DNA of 64,000 nt from Clostridium sp. DL-VIII (GCF_000230835.1 NZ_CM001240.1:6032279-6096278), one strand, 5' to 3'. Shown: positions 9,433-19,025, numbered from the stretch's first letter. Numbers and translations are program-made. The notes: generated by a model not told the origin, from the letters alone.

Positions 9433-10740
9433 TTATTTCAATTTAAATTTTTGAACTAATTCTGTTAGATTCATTGCTATATGAGCTTGCTCTGTAGCTG
9501 CATCTGCTACCTGTGACATCGCCGCAGAACTTGCGTCTATTTCTGACTGTATCTTTTCGCTGTTTACTGATGACTGTTGAACATCTGCTGCTGTGCTTTG
9601 AAGTGCTTGATTTATTTGCTCCACTGTAGCTTCAACTTCTTGCGCCATTGAAACCAGTTCCTCTGACATTAAACTTACAAAATCACCATCACTACTATAT
9701 TTTTCTCCAACCTCAGCATAATCCTGTAATTGCTTATCTACATCACTTGACATAAAGTTAAGTATATCATTACTATTTTGTGAAAGGTTTTTAACCGCAT
9801 CTTGTATTTTACCTATTGTATTTTGAATAGTTATAACTGTTTGTGAAGATTCTTCTGCCAGCTTTCTTATTTCCTCTGCGACAACAGCAAATCCTTTTCC
9901 TGATTCTCCTGCTCTTGCAGCTTCAATTGCAGCATTTAATGCAAGCAGATTAGTTTGCTCTGCAATTTCAGCTATTGCATTTGCCATAACCTTCACTTCT
10001 TCAACAACTTTTGCATCCTCTATTGCTTTAATAATGCTCTTTTCCTTTTGCTCTCTCACTTCTGCTGTATTCTCAATAGCAATTTTGCTATCTCCTTTTA
10101 TCTTCTCAGCTCTGCTCTTAATTTTTTCAGCATTCGAGCTTCCATCTTCTGCTTTTTTTGACAGACTTTCCATGCTTGAATTTACTTCCTCAATAGATGC
10201 TGCAATTTCTTCTGCTGTGGCACTTGTTGTTGTCATTGTGCTATTTATGTTTCTAGATGAATTGTCAACTTCATCTAGTTTAGCAGAAACTTCTTCAACA
10301 TTTGCAGATAATTCCTGACTTAAGGAACTTATATTATAAGATTCATTAAGAATAGTGGAAATAAGTTCTCTCACATTCTTCTGAGCTATATTCAACTGGC
10401 TTCCAATTTCACCGATTTCATCTATTCTTATTATTTTAACATCTTCCGAAAAATCGTAACCTGCTAATCTTACAGCAAAGGCTTTAAGTTCGTTCAATCT
10501 TGAAATTATATTCTTATGCATATAAATTCCTGAAGCAATTGCAATTATTATGCTTATTACGCATACAGCTACTGTTATTGTAATATCTCTAGCTATTGTA
10601 CTTCCATCTGCCAACCCATTTTTTATATCACTAAGCTGCTTAAAATTGACAATTCCAGATACAAATACAAGCAAACATAATATAAAATATGATGTTACAA
10701 GTTTAGCCTTAAGCGACATATTTTTTTTCTCTTCATTCAT
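9433..10740 (-). CDS. Methyl-accepting chemotaxis protein with minimal extracytoplasmic region
   Basis: A membrane chemoreceptor of 435 residues that would signal through CheW and CheA. TM1 is about residues 11-31 and TM2 about 49-72. Only about 17 residues lie between them, so there is no room for a Cache or four-helix ligand domain. A HAMP-like linker follows (about 73-125), then the methyl-accepting coiled coil with the conserved hairpin tip [20 protein letters not shown] near residue 260. It may sense through the membrane, the HAMP or a partner protein; this is inference. The start has GGGAGG upstream. It stands alone between surface-protein genes, with its own terminator, and no other che genes are visible. 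Confidence 0.92.
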   Translation of the reverse strand: MNEEKKNMSLKAKLVTSYFILCLLVFVSGIVNFKQLSDIKNGLADGSTIARDITITVAVCVISIIIAIASGIYMHKNIISRLNELKAFAVRLAGYDFSEDVKIIRIDEIGEIGSQLNIAQKNVRELISTILNESYNISSLSQELSANVEEVSAKLDEVDNSSRNINSTMTTTSATAEEIAASIEEVNSSMESLSKKAEDGSSNAEKIKSRAEKIKGDSKIAIENTAEVREQKEKSIIKAIEDAKVVEEVKVMANAIAEIAEQTNLLALNAAIEAARAGESGKGFAVVAEEIRKLAEESSQTVITIQNTIGKIQDAVKNLSQNSNDILNFMSSDVDKQLQDYAEVGEKYSSDGDFVSLMSEELVSMAQEVEATVEQINQALQSTAADVQQSSVNSEKIQSEIDASSAAMSQVADAATEQAHIAMNLTELVQKFKLK

Positions 10741-11117
10741 CCTTATTCCTCCCTATTGCCCTCTTATTTTAGTAAAAAATATAATTGCTATATAAATACA
10801 ATTATTATATACATTTTTAATTTATAAGCCTATTAATTATCCATAGACTTTTATTATATACAACACAATACTTCATTATATACGTTTCAATAATAATTCT
10901 ACATTTTCAAGAAATCCTGTAAGGATTTCAACTACAATTGTTAATTGCAATATATATACTATATAATATCACTCTTTTTTTCTACATTCAACTAATAGTA
11001 ACAGCATATTACATATTATAACTTCTATTCTCATCACATACTGCACTCTAATTAGCAGTTAGCATTTAGCGATATATATCTAATAGTTTTTATTATCCAA
11101 AACTATTAGATAAAATA
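10741..11117. other. Intergenic region upstream of the chemoreceptor gene
   Basis: AT-rich and without a supported gene. It holds repeat copy 4 (10875-10960). The segment at 11076-11110 contains two facing copies of AACTATTAGAT-type sequence, a weak inverted repeat of unknown role. Confidence 0.45.
10875..10960. repeat. Palindromic intergenic repeat, copy 4
   Basis: A shorter copy. It has the arm AATAATTCTACATTTTCAA, centre GAAATCCTGTAAGGATTTC, then ACAATTGTTAATTGCAATA and ATATAT. It is nearly identical to copy 3 on the left half. Confidence 0.75.
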
Positions 11118-11161
11118 ATAAGACAGAAGTGATGACTTTAATAATCATCACTTCTATCTTA
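11118..11161 (-). terminator. Rho-independent terminator
   Basis: A 16-bp stem: AAGATAGAAGTGATGA pairs with TCATCACTTCTGTCTT (one G-U pair) on the minus strand, followed by ATTATTTTAT. It begins just after the stop codon of the 11168-13402 gene. Confidence 0.8.
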
Positions 11162-11167
11162 CTTCTC

Positions 11168-13402
11168 TTATATATTATTTAAATTTATCCATTGTCCATC
11201 AAGGAACATCATTCCTGTTTTCATGGCGCCATTTGCATCAAAATAATATTTTTTACCATCTATTGTCTGCCATCCTCTCATCATCTGTCCAGAAGAATCT
11301 AGATAGTACCATACTTTTCCACTATATAACCAACCTGTTCTCATAGTTCCATCATCATTTATATAGTATTTATTCTTATTCCAAGTTATCCAGCCTTTTT
11401 GCATTATACCATGGTCATCTAAGTAATACCATTTACCTAAATACAATGTCCAACCCGTTTGCATTTCACCAAAATTATTGAAGAAATACCATTTTCCATC
11501 ATAAGTGGCCCATACGTTAGTTTTCATCGCGCCATTAGCCTCAAGATAATACCAGAATCCTTTATCATAGAACCAGCCTGTTTGCATAATACCAGCACTA
11601 TTTAAATAGTACCATTTACCGCTTTCATTTAACCAGCCTGTTTGCATATAACCATTTATATCCAAGAAATACCATTGATTATCATATTTAACCCACTCAT
11701 TTTTAACTTGTACACCTGCAGCGTCATAGAATGTCCATTCTCCAGACACAAGAACCCAATCATTATGACCTTCAATGTCTCCTCTAATTATACTTAACTT
11801 ATAAGTAGTAGTAGTCTTTCCATCTTCAGCAGTAACCTCTACTACGACAAGGTTTGCTCCTATATCAATATTTATATAATCAGATTGCCCATTAGTATAT
11901 TCTTTACCATTTATTGTTACCTTAGCTTTATCATTTTGTGTTGTATATAATACCCTTACTCTTTCTATACTTCTATCTACCTTAACACTATATAGATATG
12001 TTTCAGGATCAAATTTTGGTGACATGGTTCCATCAGTTACAGAGAGATCATCTAGATTTACATTATCTTTAGAATACCTCCTTGTAACATTTAACACATA
12101 AGTATTACTGTTTCCTTTAGTATCTGTAACCTTTACGTTTATAACATTTCCACCTTCATCCAAGCTTATGTATTGTGAAGTTGCTCCGCTTGGCACTTCT
12201 TTTCCATTAACTGTTATGGTCGCATTAGGGTCCTCTGCTACAGGTTTTACCCCTATGGAAGTAATACTATTATCAACAGTTGCTGTATATTGATATATTC
12301 CTTTATTAAATCCAGGAAGAAGACTGCCCGAAGTTAGAGATAATCCTGTAAGATTTGCACTTCTAAATTGTTCGGTACGTGTTACTGTAATAGTATATGT
12401 ACTTATATCTCCATCCTTTGTAGTAACAACTATATCAATTTCATTTTCCCCTTCATCTAATTTTATGTCCTTACTTTTATGACCGCTCTGTACAGTAGAA
12501 CCATCAACTTTTATAGTAGATGAATTATCTACAGCTGTTGGAGTAAATGCAATTGATGTAGCAGTAGTTGCTACTGTTAATGCATAATCATATGTATCAG
12601 AATTAAATGCTGGAGATAATGAACCAGTTGAAGGCGCTAAAGCCTGTAATTTTGCCACACCTTTTTTGTTTATTGTCAATGTATATTGTTTAGATACATT
12701 TGAATAAGTTCTAGTTATATTTATAACATTACTTCCACCAACCAAGTTTATTTTTGCCTGAGTAGAACTGCCTCCACCATTAGCCGAGAATACTAAAGGT
12801 GTATTACTATCATCCAACATTTGAATTGTAGCAGTTTTTACAGTTGAATCTACAGGTCCAAGGGTAGCATCACCGCTAACTGCATCAGCATAAGAAACTG
12901 AAATAGGCTGCCCACCATCAAAAGAAACCTGTAGATTTTTAAATTGAAGTACTGAATCTACATTAAACTTCATCTTTATTTTATAATCTGTTGTAACATT
13001 ATCTTTCTTCATTGTAACTGTAATAATAAAGTCACTATAATCAGTTATTGAGCCAACCGAATACGATTTTCCAGCTCCTTGTGGTGTAATTATCATCTTT
13101 TTAGGATTACTACTACTTACACCTGTAATAGTATATCCATTAGCAGTATCTGCTTGCAAAATGAATGATGAACCTATCTCAAGAGGCTCGCAAACATACC
13201 CATCTTGAGCATTTCCATCAATAACTTTTGGATCTGAGCTCGTATCTCCTACATACAAGTTCAAACCTGGTATCTGTGATTTATCATCGGTAGTAACTGC
13301 ACCTGCTTTACTTATACTTCCAAATTGTACTGTTGTAAAAAATACAGTAAGAATCAGTAAGTAAGAAAAGATTCTTTTAAGATTAACATTTTTTACTCTC
13401 AT
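11168..13402 (-). CDS. Secreted protein: cadherin-like beta-sandwich modules plus CW_binding repeats
   Basis: A 744-residue exported protein. I place the start at 13402 (MRVKNVNLKRIF), behind GGGGGG. The reading frame runs on to an ATG at 13528, but that part overlaps an intergenic repeat and would put about 50 residues before the signal peptide. After the signal peptide come about 200 residues of beta-rich sequence, then four cadherin-like beta-sandwich modules (PF12733 type, each with an LSPAFNSDTYDY-like strand and an ending like YTITVTR). About ten CW_binding repeats (GWLNESGKWYYL) complete the protein. The architecture matches the next gene upstream (13913-15379). A role in adhesion or wall-associated carbohydrate binding is inferred; no catalytic residues are seen. 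Confidence 0.87.
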   Translation of the reverse strand: MRVKNVNLKRIFSYLLILTVFFTTVQFGSISKAGAVTTDDKSQIPGLNLYVGDTSSDPKVIDGNAQDGYVCEPLEIGSSFILQADTANGYTITGVSSSNPKKMIITPQGAGKSYSVGSITDYSDFIITVTMKKDNVTTDYKIKMKFNVDSVLQFKNLQVSFDGGQPISVSYADAVSGDATLGPVDSTVKTATIQMLDDSNTPLVFSANGGGSSTQAKINLVGGSNVINITRTYSNVSKQYTLTINKKGVAKLQALAPSTGSLSPAFNSDTYDYALTVATTATSIAFTPTAVDNSSTIKVDGSTVQSGHKSKDIKLDEGENEIDIVVTTKDGDISTYTITVTRTEQFRSANLTGLSLTSGSLLPGFNKGIYQYTATVDNSITSIGVKPVAEDPNATITVNGKEVPSGATSQYISLDEGGNVINVKVTDTKGNSNTYVLNVTRRYSKDNVNLDDLSVTDGTMSPKFDPETYLYSVKVDRSIERVRVLYTTQNDKAKVTINGKEYTNGQSDYINIDIGANLVVVEVTAEDGKTTTTYKLSIIRGDIEGHNDWVLVSGEWTFYDAAGVQVKNEWVKYDNQWYFLDINGYMQTGWLNESGKWYYLNSAGIMQTGWFYDKGFWYYLEANGAMKTNVWATYDGKWYFFNNFGEMQTGWTLYLGKWYYLDDHGIMQKGWITWNKNKYYINDDGTMRTGWLYSGKVWYYLDSSGQMMRGWQTIDGKKYYFDANGAMKTGMMFLDGQWINLNNI

Positions 13403-13485
13403 CAAATATGTCCCCCCATTTATGCATCCTAAAGTATGTAATGATTTATTTAATAATATCTTTCGACATTTTAAACAATATAATA

Positions 13486-13599
13486 TTATATATTTTGCAA
13501 TTAACAATTTACAATGTACAATTGACAATTGACAATTACAGTTGGAATCCTTACAGGATTTCTTGAAAATGTAGAATTATTATTACAATTCATATATGT
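13486..13599. repeat. Palindromic intergenic repeat, copy 5
   Basis: Contains TTAACAATTTACAATGTACA, a duplicated ATTGACAATTGACAATT, centre GGAATCCTTACAGGATTTC, then the reverse complement of the variant arm of copies 3 and 4 (TTGAAAATGTAGAATTATT). It shows that the two arm types belong to one element family. Confidence 0.8.
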
Positions 13600-13723
13600 A
13601 AAAAACTCATATGTATATAATACCATTATTATCGATTATTTTCCACAAACCTTTAAATTATAGCGTTTATTTATGATAAATTTTATCTGGTAATATTAAG
13701 AATTAAAAACAATATAAAATTAA

Positions 13724-13760
13724 TTGGTTAAAAGTGAGAACTTTTTGTCACTTTTAACCT
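13724..13760 (-). terminator. Probable terminator of the 13913-15379 gene
   Basis: GGTTAAAAGTGA pairs with TCACTTTTAACC around a 10-nt loop. On the minus strand the trailing tract is weak (AATTAATTTTAT), and the stem is about 150 nt beyond the stop codon, so confidence is moderate. Confidence 0.5.
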
Positions 13761-13912
13761 TTTACTAAAATAATCTCAGCCAGTCCAGGATTCATTAAAT
13801 TACATTTCCTATTATAATATACAAATGTTCCTTAAAATATTGGTTCTTTTTCATATTAAGCATATCTAAAAAATCTTTTTACAGACTTTAACCTCTATAT
13901 TTTTTAATACAT

Positions 13913-15379
13913 CTAATTATTATAATATCCATATTTGAATTCACCATATTCATTGAAATAATATGTGTATCCATCAATTATTATTGGACTTGTCCTAGCT
14001 GACCCGTCTTCATTAAAATAATAAAATACATTATCTTTAGAAAGCCATCCGCTATTCAGATCTCCCTCAACAGCATGCCTCATGTTTCCAATAAGATTAA
14101 AATAGTACCACTTTCTATCATAATATATCCATTCTCCAGATTTCATACTTCCATCAACGTTAAAGTAATACCATTCATCACCTAAATTCAGCCATCCTGT
14201 ATGAATAGCCCCTGAATTGTCGAAAAAATACCACTTCTTTCCGTAGTACATCCACCCTGTACGCATATCTCCACTGGAGTTTAAATAATACCAATTATCA
14301 TTACTTACTATCCAGCCTGTTGTCATAGTTCCGTCTCTTCTTAAATAATACCATTTTCCATCGTTGAAAACCCAGCCTATCTGCATTGCTCCTTTGGAAT
14401 TCAAGTAATACCACTGGTCTTCGTATTTCACCCAACCTGTCTGCATTTCACCTTTAGAGTTTAAATAATACCAATTACCTTCATCATCTATCCAGCCTGT
14501 CTGCATATTTCCCATATTGCTAAAATGAAAATAACTTTTATATTTATTATCGTAATACCAAGTACCCTTTAAGCGATTTCCCAAAGCATCATTATATCTC
14601 CAGCGCCCATTTACTAATACCCATTGATTAGGTTTGAGTGCTGAATTAATAGCATCAGGAACATTAGGTGTTACAGAAATTCCAAGATATATATTTAAAG
14701 TATATTTTCCAACTCTGCCTGTATCTTTATCTTTAATTCCTATATTTATCGTATATTTAGCTATGCCCTTAAATTTAAGTTTAATTGAATTAGTCTCTTC
14801 ATTAAGCTCTACTCCATTAACAGTAATTGAGTAAGAATCATCTTCTGGTACTGTCTCAAGCTCAACAACCTCCGCATCTTCATCTAATTCTACATTATAA
14901 GAAGTACTACTCTTATTAAAACCAATTGTATTACCATCTATATCAATATCCTTTAAGTAAACAGCTTCCTTGCCGCCTCTAAAGATATAAACAGTATATT
15001 CTGATATAGTTTGAGTCTTATCATCTTCAACTTCTATTTTAACCTTATTTTTTCCTTTATCCAAAGTCAGTTCTTCTTTATAATAATTATCCTTAGTTAC
15101 CACATCTCCATTAACTTTCACAATGTCATTAGGATCATCCGGTTTTGCCTTAATGAACGCTTCCTCAGTATCTTTATCAACATCTACAATATAAGAGTAT
15201 ACATCCTCAGAAAAACTTATATTATCTCCTTCGCTCACATAAATACCTTTTAAATGAGGTTCATCATCTTCTTCCGCATAAGCCCTTATAGTCATTAGAC
15301 TTAAACAACTTAACTCTATAATGCAAAAAATACCTGCAACAAACAATATGGTTATTATGTTTTTTATTTTATTTCCCAT
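13913..15379 (-). CDS. Secreted protein: cadherin-like modules plus CW_binding repeats
   Basis: A 488-residue exported protein. The start at 15379 (MGNKIKNI) has GAGGAG 7 nt upstream; the in-frame ATG at 15427 lies inside the structured leader and is unlikely. After a hydrophobic signal segment come two cadherin-like beta-sandwich modules (about residues 40-225; ISFSEDVYSYIVDV, IGFNKSSTSYNVEL). About eleven CW_binding repeats follow (TGWVKYEDQWYYLNSKGAMQ) to the C-terminus. It is a smaller relative of the 11168-13402 protein. The long GC-richer leader in front of it is unusual for this window and may control its expression. No enzymatic motif is visible. Confidence 0.86.
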   Translation of the reverse strand: MGNKIKNIITILFVAGIFCIIELSCLSLMTIRAYAEEDDEPHLKGIYVSEGDNISFSEDVYSYIVDVDKDTEEAFIKAKPDDPNDIVKVNGDVVTKDNYYKEELTLDKGKNKVKIEVEDDKTQTISEYTVYIFRGGKEAVYLKDIDIDGNTIGFNKSSTSYNVELDEDAEVVELETVPEDDSYSITVNGVELNEETNSIKLKFKGIAKYTINIGIKDKDTGRVGKYTLNIYLGISVTPNVPDAINSALKPNQWVLVNGRWRYNDALGNRLKGTWYYDNKYKSYFHFSNMGNMQTGWIDDEGNWYYLNSKGEMQTGWVKYEDQWYYLNSKGAMQIGWVFNDGKWYYLRRDGTMTTGWIVSNDNWYYLNSSGDMRTGWMYYGKKWYFFDNSGAIHTGWLNLGDEWYYFNVDGSMKSGEWIYYDRKWYYFNLIGNMRHAVEGDLNSGWLSKDNVFYYFNEDGSARTSPIIIDGYTYYFNEYGEFKYGYYNN

Positions 15380-15394
15380 ATCTCGTCTCCTCTT

Positions 15395-15549
15395 TAGGCG
15401 CATTCCAAAAAAATAACTAAATTCCATTTCCCTGGATACTCTTAATTATCGTATGGCTGCAATCCCCCTGCCTGGCTCACTATAAATTATCACCTGCTCT
15501 CTAACAAAATCCAGCAGTTTTTGACCCACTCTATTCCTTCGTGCGCCTT
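15395..15549 (-). ncRNA. Candidate structured 5' leader RNA
   Basis: The 5' region of the 13913-15379 gene is clearly richer in G and C than its surroundings. It is closed by a perfect 7-bp stem: AGGCGCA at 15548-15542 pairs with TGCGCCT at 15401-15395 on the minus strand. Inside is a CTGCT/AGCAG hairpin and a G-rich core (GCCAGGCAGGGGGATTGC). The 3' side of the closing stem ends 3 nt before the ribosome binding site. This looks like a cis-acting RNA such as a riboswitch. I could not match it to any class whose conserved core I remember, so it stays unassigned. Confidence 0.4.
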
Positions 15550-15674
15550 ATCTGATGTCTAGATTTACATTCTCTATAATAATGGTAACATATGTGATGC
15601 TTTACTGTAAACTTAATGGAAGCTTCCAAAATATTAATTTTATATTAATTTTTATCAAAGAAAATCTTAAGATA

Positions 15675-15727
15675 AAGAAAAAGCTGCTACTATAGTGATT
15701 TTTAATCACTATAAGTAGCAGCCTTTT
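15675..15727 (-). terminator. Strong rho-independent terminator
   Basis: On the minus strand GGCTGCTACTTATAGTGATT pairs with AATCACTATAGTAGCAGC (one bulge), then TTTTTCTTT. It lies about 200 nt after the 15924-17789 gene and about 30 nt after the small ORF at 15756-15812. A T-rich tract on the other side makes it potentially bidirectional. Confidence 0.85.
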
Positions 15728-15755
15728 ACTCTTAAGACTTAATAGTATGAATCTT

Positions 15756-15812
15756 TTATCTTTCGTGTGTTAGAGGGGTGAGCTCAAGAATGAGCAAATA
15801 AACTTGTCTCAC
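15756..15812 (-). CDS. Candidate 18-codon small ORF
   Basis: Reading frame GTG to TAA encoding VRQVYLLILELTPLTHER (the first residue would be Met). It has a good ribosome binding site (AAAGGTGG, 6 nt before the GTG) and sits between the 15924-17789 gene and the strong terminator at 15675-15727. TGTATAAT lies just upstream of the ribosome binding site and could be a -10 element. The region is richer in GC than usual here. I know no family for it. It could be a small membrane or regulatory peptide, part of a small RNA, or chance. Confidence 0.3.
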   Translation of the reverse strand: MRQVYLLILELTPLTHER

Positions 15813-15923
15813 AATTCACCACCTTTAATTATACATCTTGTCTTTATTAATCCAGACATAACTATAGTCTTTTTTAAGGAAACTCGACTCGCATACGCTC
15901 GCTGAGTAAGAGATTTGGGTTCT

Positions 15924-17789
15924 CTACTTAACCCAAGCTCCTGATGCGTTTAATTTATAGCCATCAACAACTGTGTTAGCTAACATTGCACCTGATGCAT
16001 TTAAGTAATACCAAGTTCCATTGTCATTTAACCAACCAGTAGCCATTGCTCCTGATGCTTTTAAGTAGTACCAAGTTCCGTTATCATTTACCCAACCAGT
16101 AGCCATTGCTCCTGATGCATTTAAGTAATACCAGTTAGCTCCATCTTGTACCCAGCCAGTCTTCATAGCACCTGATCCATTTAAGAAGTACCAAGTTCCG
16201 TTATCATTTACCCAGCCAGTTTGCATGATTCCGTTAGTATTTAAGAAGTACCAAGCTCCATCTTGTACCCAGCCTGTAGCTTTAGTTCCATCAGCTTTGT
16301 TGTATGACCAAGTTCCATCTGTATTCTTAACCCATCCAGCTGTTCCTGGAGTTTGGTCTGGAGGTGTAGTAGTACCAGTTCCACCTACAGTTGTATAGAT
16401 ATCTCCATCTTCTTCCCAAGCAATTAAATTGTTTTCGTCATATACATTTATTGAATCTAATGAACTATCAACACTGTAAACATCCTTGAATTCGTTGTTT
16501 GCAAATTCAGAAACTTTTCCGTCTGCAACAACCCAAACATTTCCATCAATGTCAATATCATATGCGCCGCTTGCATTATCAGCATCTATATCGTCCGAAT
16601 CATTCTTTTCTGCTACATAAGCATCTACTTTGTTAGTAGTTACTTGAACGTCGTTAACTTTTGAATATTCAAGTTTTTCTTTCTTTAAATCGATAGATGT
16701 TACTTTAACATTACCATCAGTAACTTCAACAGCAAGTAATTGATTTCCAGCTACTGATACTGTTCCGTTTTCTAAAGCATTGTTTATTGCAACTGTAGCG
16801 TCTTTAGAATCATCTGAATCTAATTGATCGTTAGCTCCAAGAAGTTCATAAGATTCCACTGTCTTTGGAACATAAGCTCCATCAACTTGATCTCCTTGTG
16901 CTTTAGATATTTTTTGGATATAAGTACGTTGAGTAGTTGTCTTACCATCTAAACCAGAAACTGCTGAACCTGTTGTAGTTCCTGACATAATTGCATTTTC
17001 AGCTGTATCTGTTATATTAACTTTTACTAATGCATAGATATAATCCTTATCTTGTGTTAATACTTTTGGTGCTTCTACTAATGTAGCCAATAAACCTGAA
17101 TCATCATCAAGATCATCTGCATCATTACTGAACTCTTCTACTTTAACCATTTTACCTTTTTCTGTGCTGTACGCATATATATTGGCTACATGAGACGCAT
17201 CTACATATTTTCCTGATCCGTCAGTGAAACCATATAGTAAACTATCAGTTCCAACTGTATTAGTTTTTCCATCTGCACCTGATTCTGGAGCAACACTATA
17301 TGAATACCAAGTTTCTCCGAATTTGTTTCCTTTTAATATTGAATCTTCATCTAAGTTTACTGAAGATATAGCTCCATATCTGTCAGTTTTCTTTAAAGAA
17401 GTTCTTACTTTAGTAGCTGCTGTATCTGCATCATCTTCTGGAGTTGTATCATCAGTTACATCTCCATTTGATAAGTCTACTAAATATTCATCACTTCCAT
17501 CAGCAACATATCCATATTTGCTTGAGTATTCGCCTTCAATGTCTGCATCTTGAATATCTTCTAATAGCTTGTCTTTATCACCTGAATTGTAATAAAGTCC
17601 ATTGTCATCATCATCATTTTTGTATCCTTCAAAAAGATACTTTCCACCATCAAAAGCTATTGCTTTTTCAATAGTTCCATCTTTAGTTTCTAATCTGTCT
17701 GATGCACTAGCTCCAGTTGCTGGTACTAATGAAATAACTGCTGCTGCAGCTATTAATAGTGATGTAGTTTTTTTCATTCTTTTTATCAT
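15924..17789 (-). CDS. Secreted Asp-rich protein with C-terminal CW_binding repeats (paralogue B)
   Basis: A 621-residue exported protein, closely related to the 390-2372 product. It has a signal peptide (cleavage near ASA-S), an acidic domain of about 450 residues that begins TKDGTIEKAIAF and ends DSSLDSINVYDENNLI, a Thr/Pro linker, then about six highly regular CW_binding repeats (TGWVNDNGTWYYL). The repeats are nearly identical at DNA level (16000-16270). The ATG has GGAGG 9 nt upstream, and a near-consensus promoter lies at 17883-17911, so it may be strongly expressed. It is followed by a strong terminator with a small ORF in between. The function of the acidic domain is unknown to me. 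Confidence 0.88.
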   Translation of the reverse strand: MIKRMKKTTSLLIAAAAVISLVPATGASASDRLETKDGTIEKAIAFDGGKYLFEGYKNDDDDNGLYYNSGDKDKLLEDIQDADIEGEYSSKYGYVADGSDEYLVDLSNGDVTDDTTPEDDADTAATKVRTSLKKTDRYGAISSVNLDEDSILKGNKFGETWYSYSVAPESGADGKTNTVGTDSLLYGFTDGSGKYVDASHVANIYAYSTEKGKMVKVEEFSNDADDLDDDSGLLATLVEAPKVLTQDKDYIYALVKVNITDTAENAIMSGTTTGSAVSGLDGKTTTQRTYIQKISKAQGDQVDGAYVPKTVESYELLGANDQLDSDDSKDATVAINNALENGTVSVAGNQLLAVEVTDGNVKVTSIDLKKEKLEYSKVNDVQVTTNKVDAYVAEKNDSDDIDADNASGAYDIDIDGNVWVVADGKVSEFANNEFKDVYSVDSSLDSINVYDENNLIAWEEDGDIYTTVGGTGTTTPPDQTPGTAGWVKNTDGTWSYNKADGTKATGWVQDGAWYFLNTNGIMQTGWVNDNGTWYFLNGSGAMKTGWVQDGANWYYLNASGAMATGWVNDNGTWYYLKASGAMATGWLNDNGTWYYLNASGAMLANTVVDGYKLNASGAWVK

Positions 17790-17882
17790 TCGTATATTCC
17801 TCCTAAAGTTTTATCTTCTGGTTTTTTAATAATTTACTAGTAGTACTTTGATTTAAAAATATTCATTTGGCTTACAAATATT

Positions 17883-17911
17883 ATTATAGCAACTTCATAT
17901 ACCCTTGTCCA
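17883..17911 (-). promoter_or_regulatory. Near-consensus sigma-A promoter
   Basis: On the minus strand TGGACA (17911-17906), a 17-nt spacer, then TATAAT (17888-17883). It is about 94 nt upstream of the ATG of the 15924-17789 gene and is the best promoter match I found in the window. Confidence 0.75.
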
Positions 17912-18239
17912 CACTTTTTGTTGAAAAATTGTATTTAATTGGAGGTTTTTATTAGCAGTTTTTGAATTTAATATTATTTTTTTCTGCATCTTTTTCTTTT
18001 TATGACAATTTACTTTATGTTTTTACATATTAAGGATATATTCAAGCTGTTTTCTTAAGTTTTTTCTTCCATGATATTATATACATCTGGATTTTTTACT
18101 TTTGGGTACCCTTATTACTGTATAGGCTTAATTACACATACTTTATTTTAATCGTAAGCGCTGGAACAAATACCGTCATGTAAATAGACCTTCAATTTGA
18201 TATGCTCTAATAAAGTAAATCAGATTGGAGGTTTTTAAT

Positions 18240-18578
18240 ATGGCATCCACAAATGAAAATCTGCTCCTTTGGGAGCAACGGATCAATGAAAGAAATGAAA
18301 GTGGTATGACAGTCAAAGAATGGTGTGAAAAGAAAGGAATTAGTAAACATAAATATAATTATTGGAATCACAAAATACTAACTAGAAAAGAAAAGCCTGT
18401 TGAAAAAATAGCATTTACTGAAATTACCCCAATCCTTTCAGAAAATGATAATCTAGTATCAAACTCAAATAAATCTGATGATTTTCAGATACTCTACAAA
18501 GATATACAGGTTACGATTCCAAGCAATTTTAATCAAAATTCTTTAGCAGCACTAATGAGGGTTCTGCAAGAATTATGA
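18240..18578 (+). CDS. tnpA: IS66 TnpA (Orf1) accessory protein
   Basis: A 112-residue protein of the IS66 Orf1/TnpA family, required with TnpB and TnpC for IS66 movement. The N-terminal part is a helix-turn-helix-like segment containing MTVKEWCEKKGISKHKYNYW, typical of the family, which suggests DNA binding. The start at 18240 is preferred because TTGGAGG is 8 nt upstream; the in-frame TTG at 18225 is part of that ribosome binding site. The stop overlaps the start of tnpB by 4 nt (ATGA), so the two are translationally coupled. Confidence 0.9.
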   Translation: MASTNENLLLWEQRINERNESGMTVKEWCEKKGISKHKYNYWNHKILTRKEKPVEKIAFTEITPILSENDNLVSNSNKSDDFQILYKDIQVTIPSNFNQNSLAALMRVLQEL

Positions 18579-18946
18579 TGCACCATATAGCCGATGGGGC
18601 GGAGCACATATATCTTGCACTCGGTGCCACCGATTTTCGCAAGCAGCAAAACGGACTAGCCGCATTGGTTTCATTGAAATTTAATCTTAATCCATACTCT
18701 GGTACAAGTGTTTTCTTATTTTGCAATAAAAGGCACACCTCTCTTAGAGCACTTAGATGGGACAAAAATGGATTTATATTAGTTACAAAGTTTCTTTCTG
18801 ATGACATGAAATTTCAGTGGCCAAAAAATGAAGGAGAAGTACGTGATATAACCAAACGTCAAATGGAATGGCTTTTAGATGGGCTACAAATTGATCAGAA
18901 AAAAGCACATCGAGAAAGGATTGACACTACGGGAATGATTTTCTAA
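18575..18946 (+). CDS. tnpB: IS66 TnpB (Orf2) accessory protein
   Basis: A 123-residue IS66 Orf2 family protein of normal length. The family signature is visible: IYLALGATDFRKQQNGL near the start, FLFCNKRHTSLRALRWDKNGF in the middle, and KFQWPKNE with DGLQIDQKKAH at the end. The role in transposition is established only at the family level (needed, biochemical function unclear). It overlaps tnpA by 4 nt and precedes tnpC by about 80 nt. By contrast, the tnpB of the second element in this window (50198-50535) is broken. Confidence 0.93.
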   Translation: MMHHIADGAEHIYLALGATDFRKQQNGLAALVSLKFNLNPYSGTSVFLFCNKRHTSLRALRWDKNGFILVTKFLSDDMKFQWPKNEGEVRDITKRQMEWLLDGLQIDQKKAHRERIDTTGMIF

Positions 18947-19025
18947 AATCGTCTAAAAAGCTAGTAAAATAGCCACTTTTCTGGTATAATATAAGTAGAG
19001 AATTAACTAGAAAGGAGCCTTTGCT

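Noticed and set aside
13403..13528. N-terminal extension of the 11168-13402 gene to the ATG at 13528
   Set aside because: It would place about 42 residues before the signal peptide, overlaps palindromic repeat copy 5 and lacks a ribosome binding site, while GGGGGG precedes the ATG at 13402.
15395..15549. Assignment of the leader to a known riboswitch or T-box class
   Set aside because: The AGAGAG and GGTGA segments recall a T-box, but the conserved GGTGGNACCGCG-type core is absent, and no other class core I know is present.
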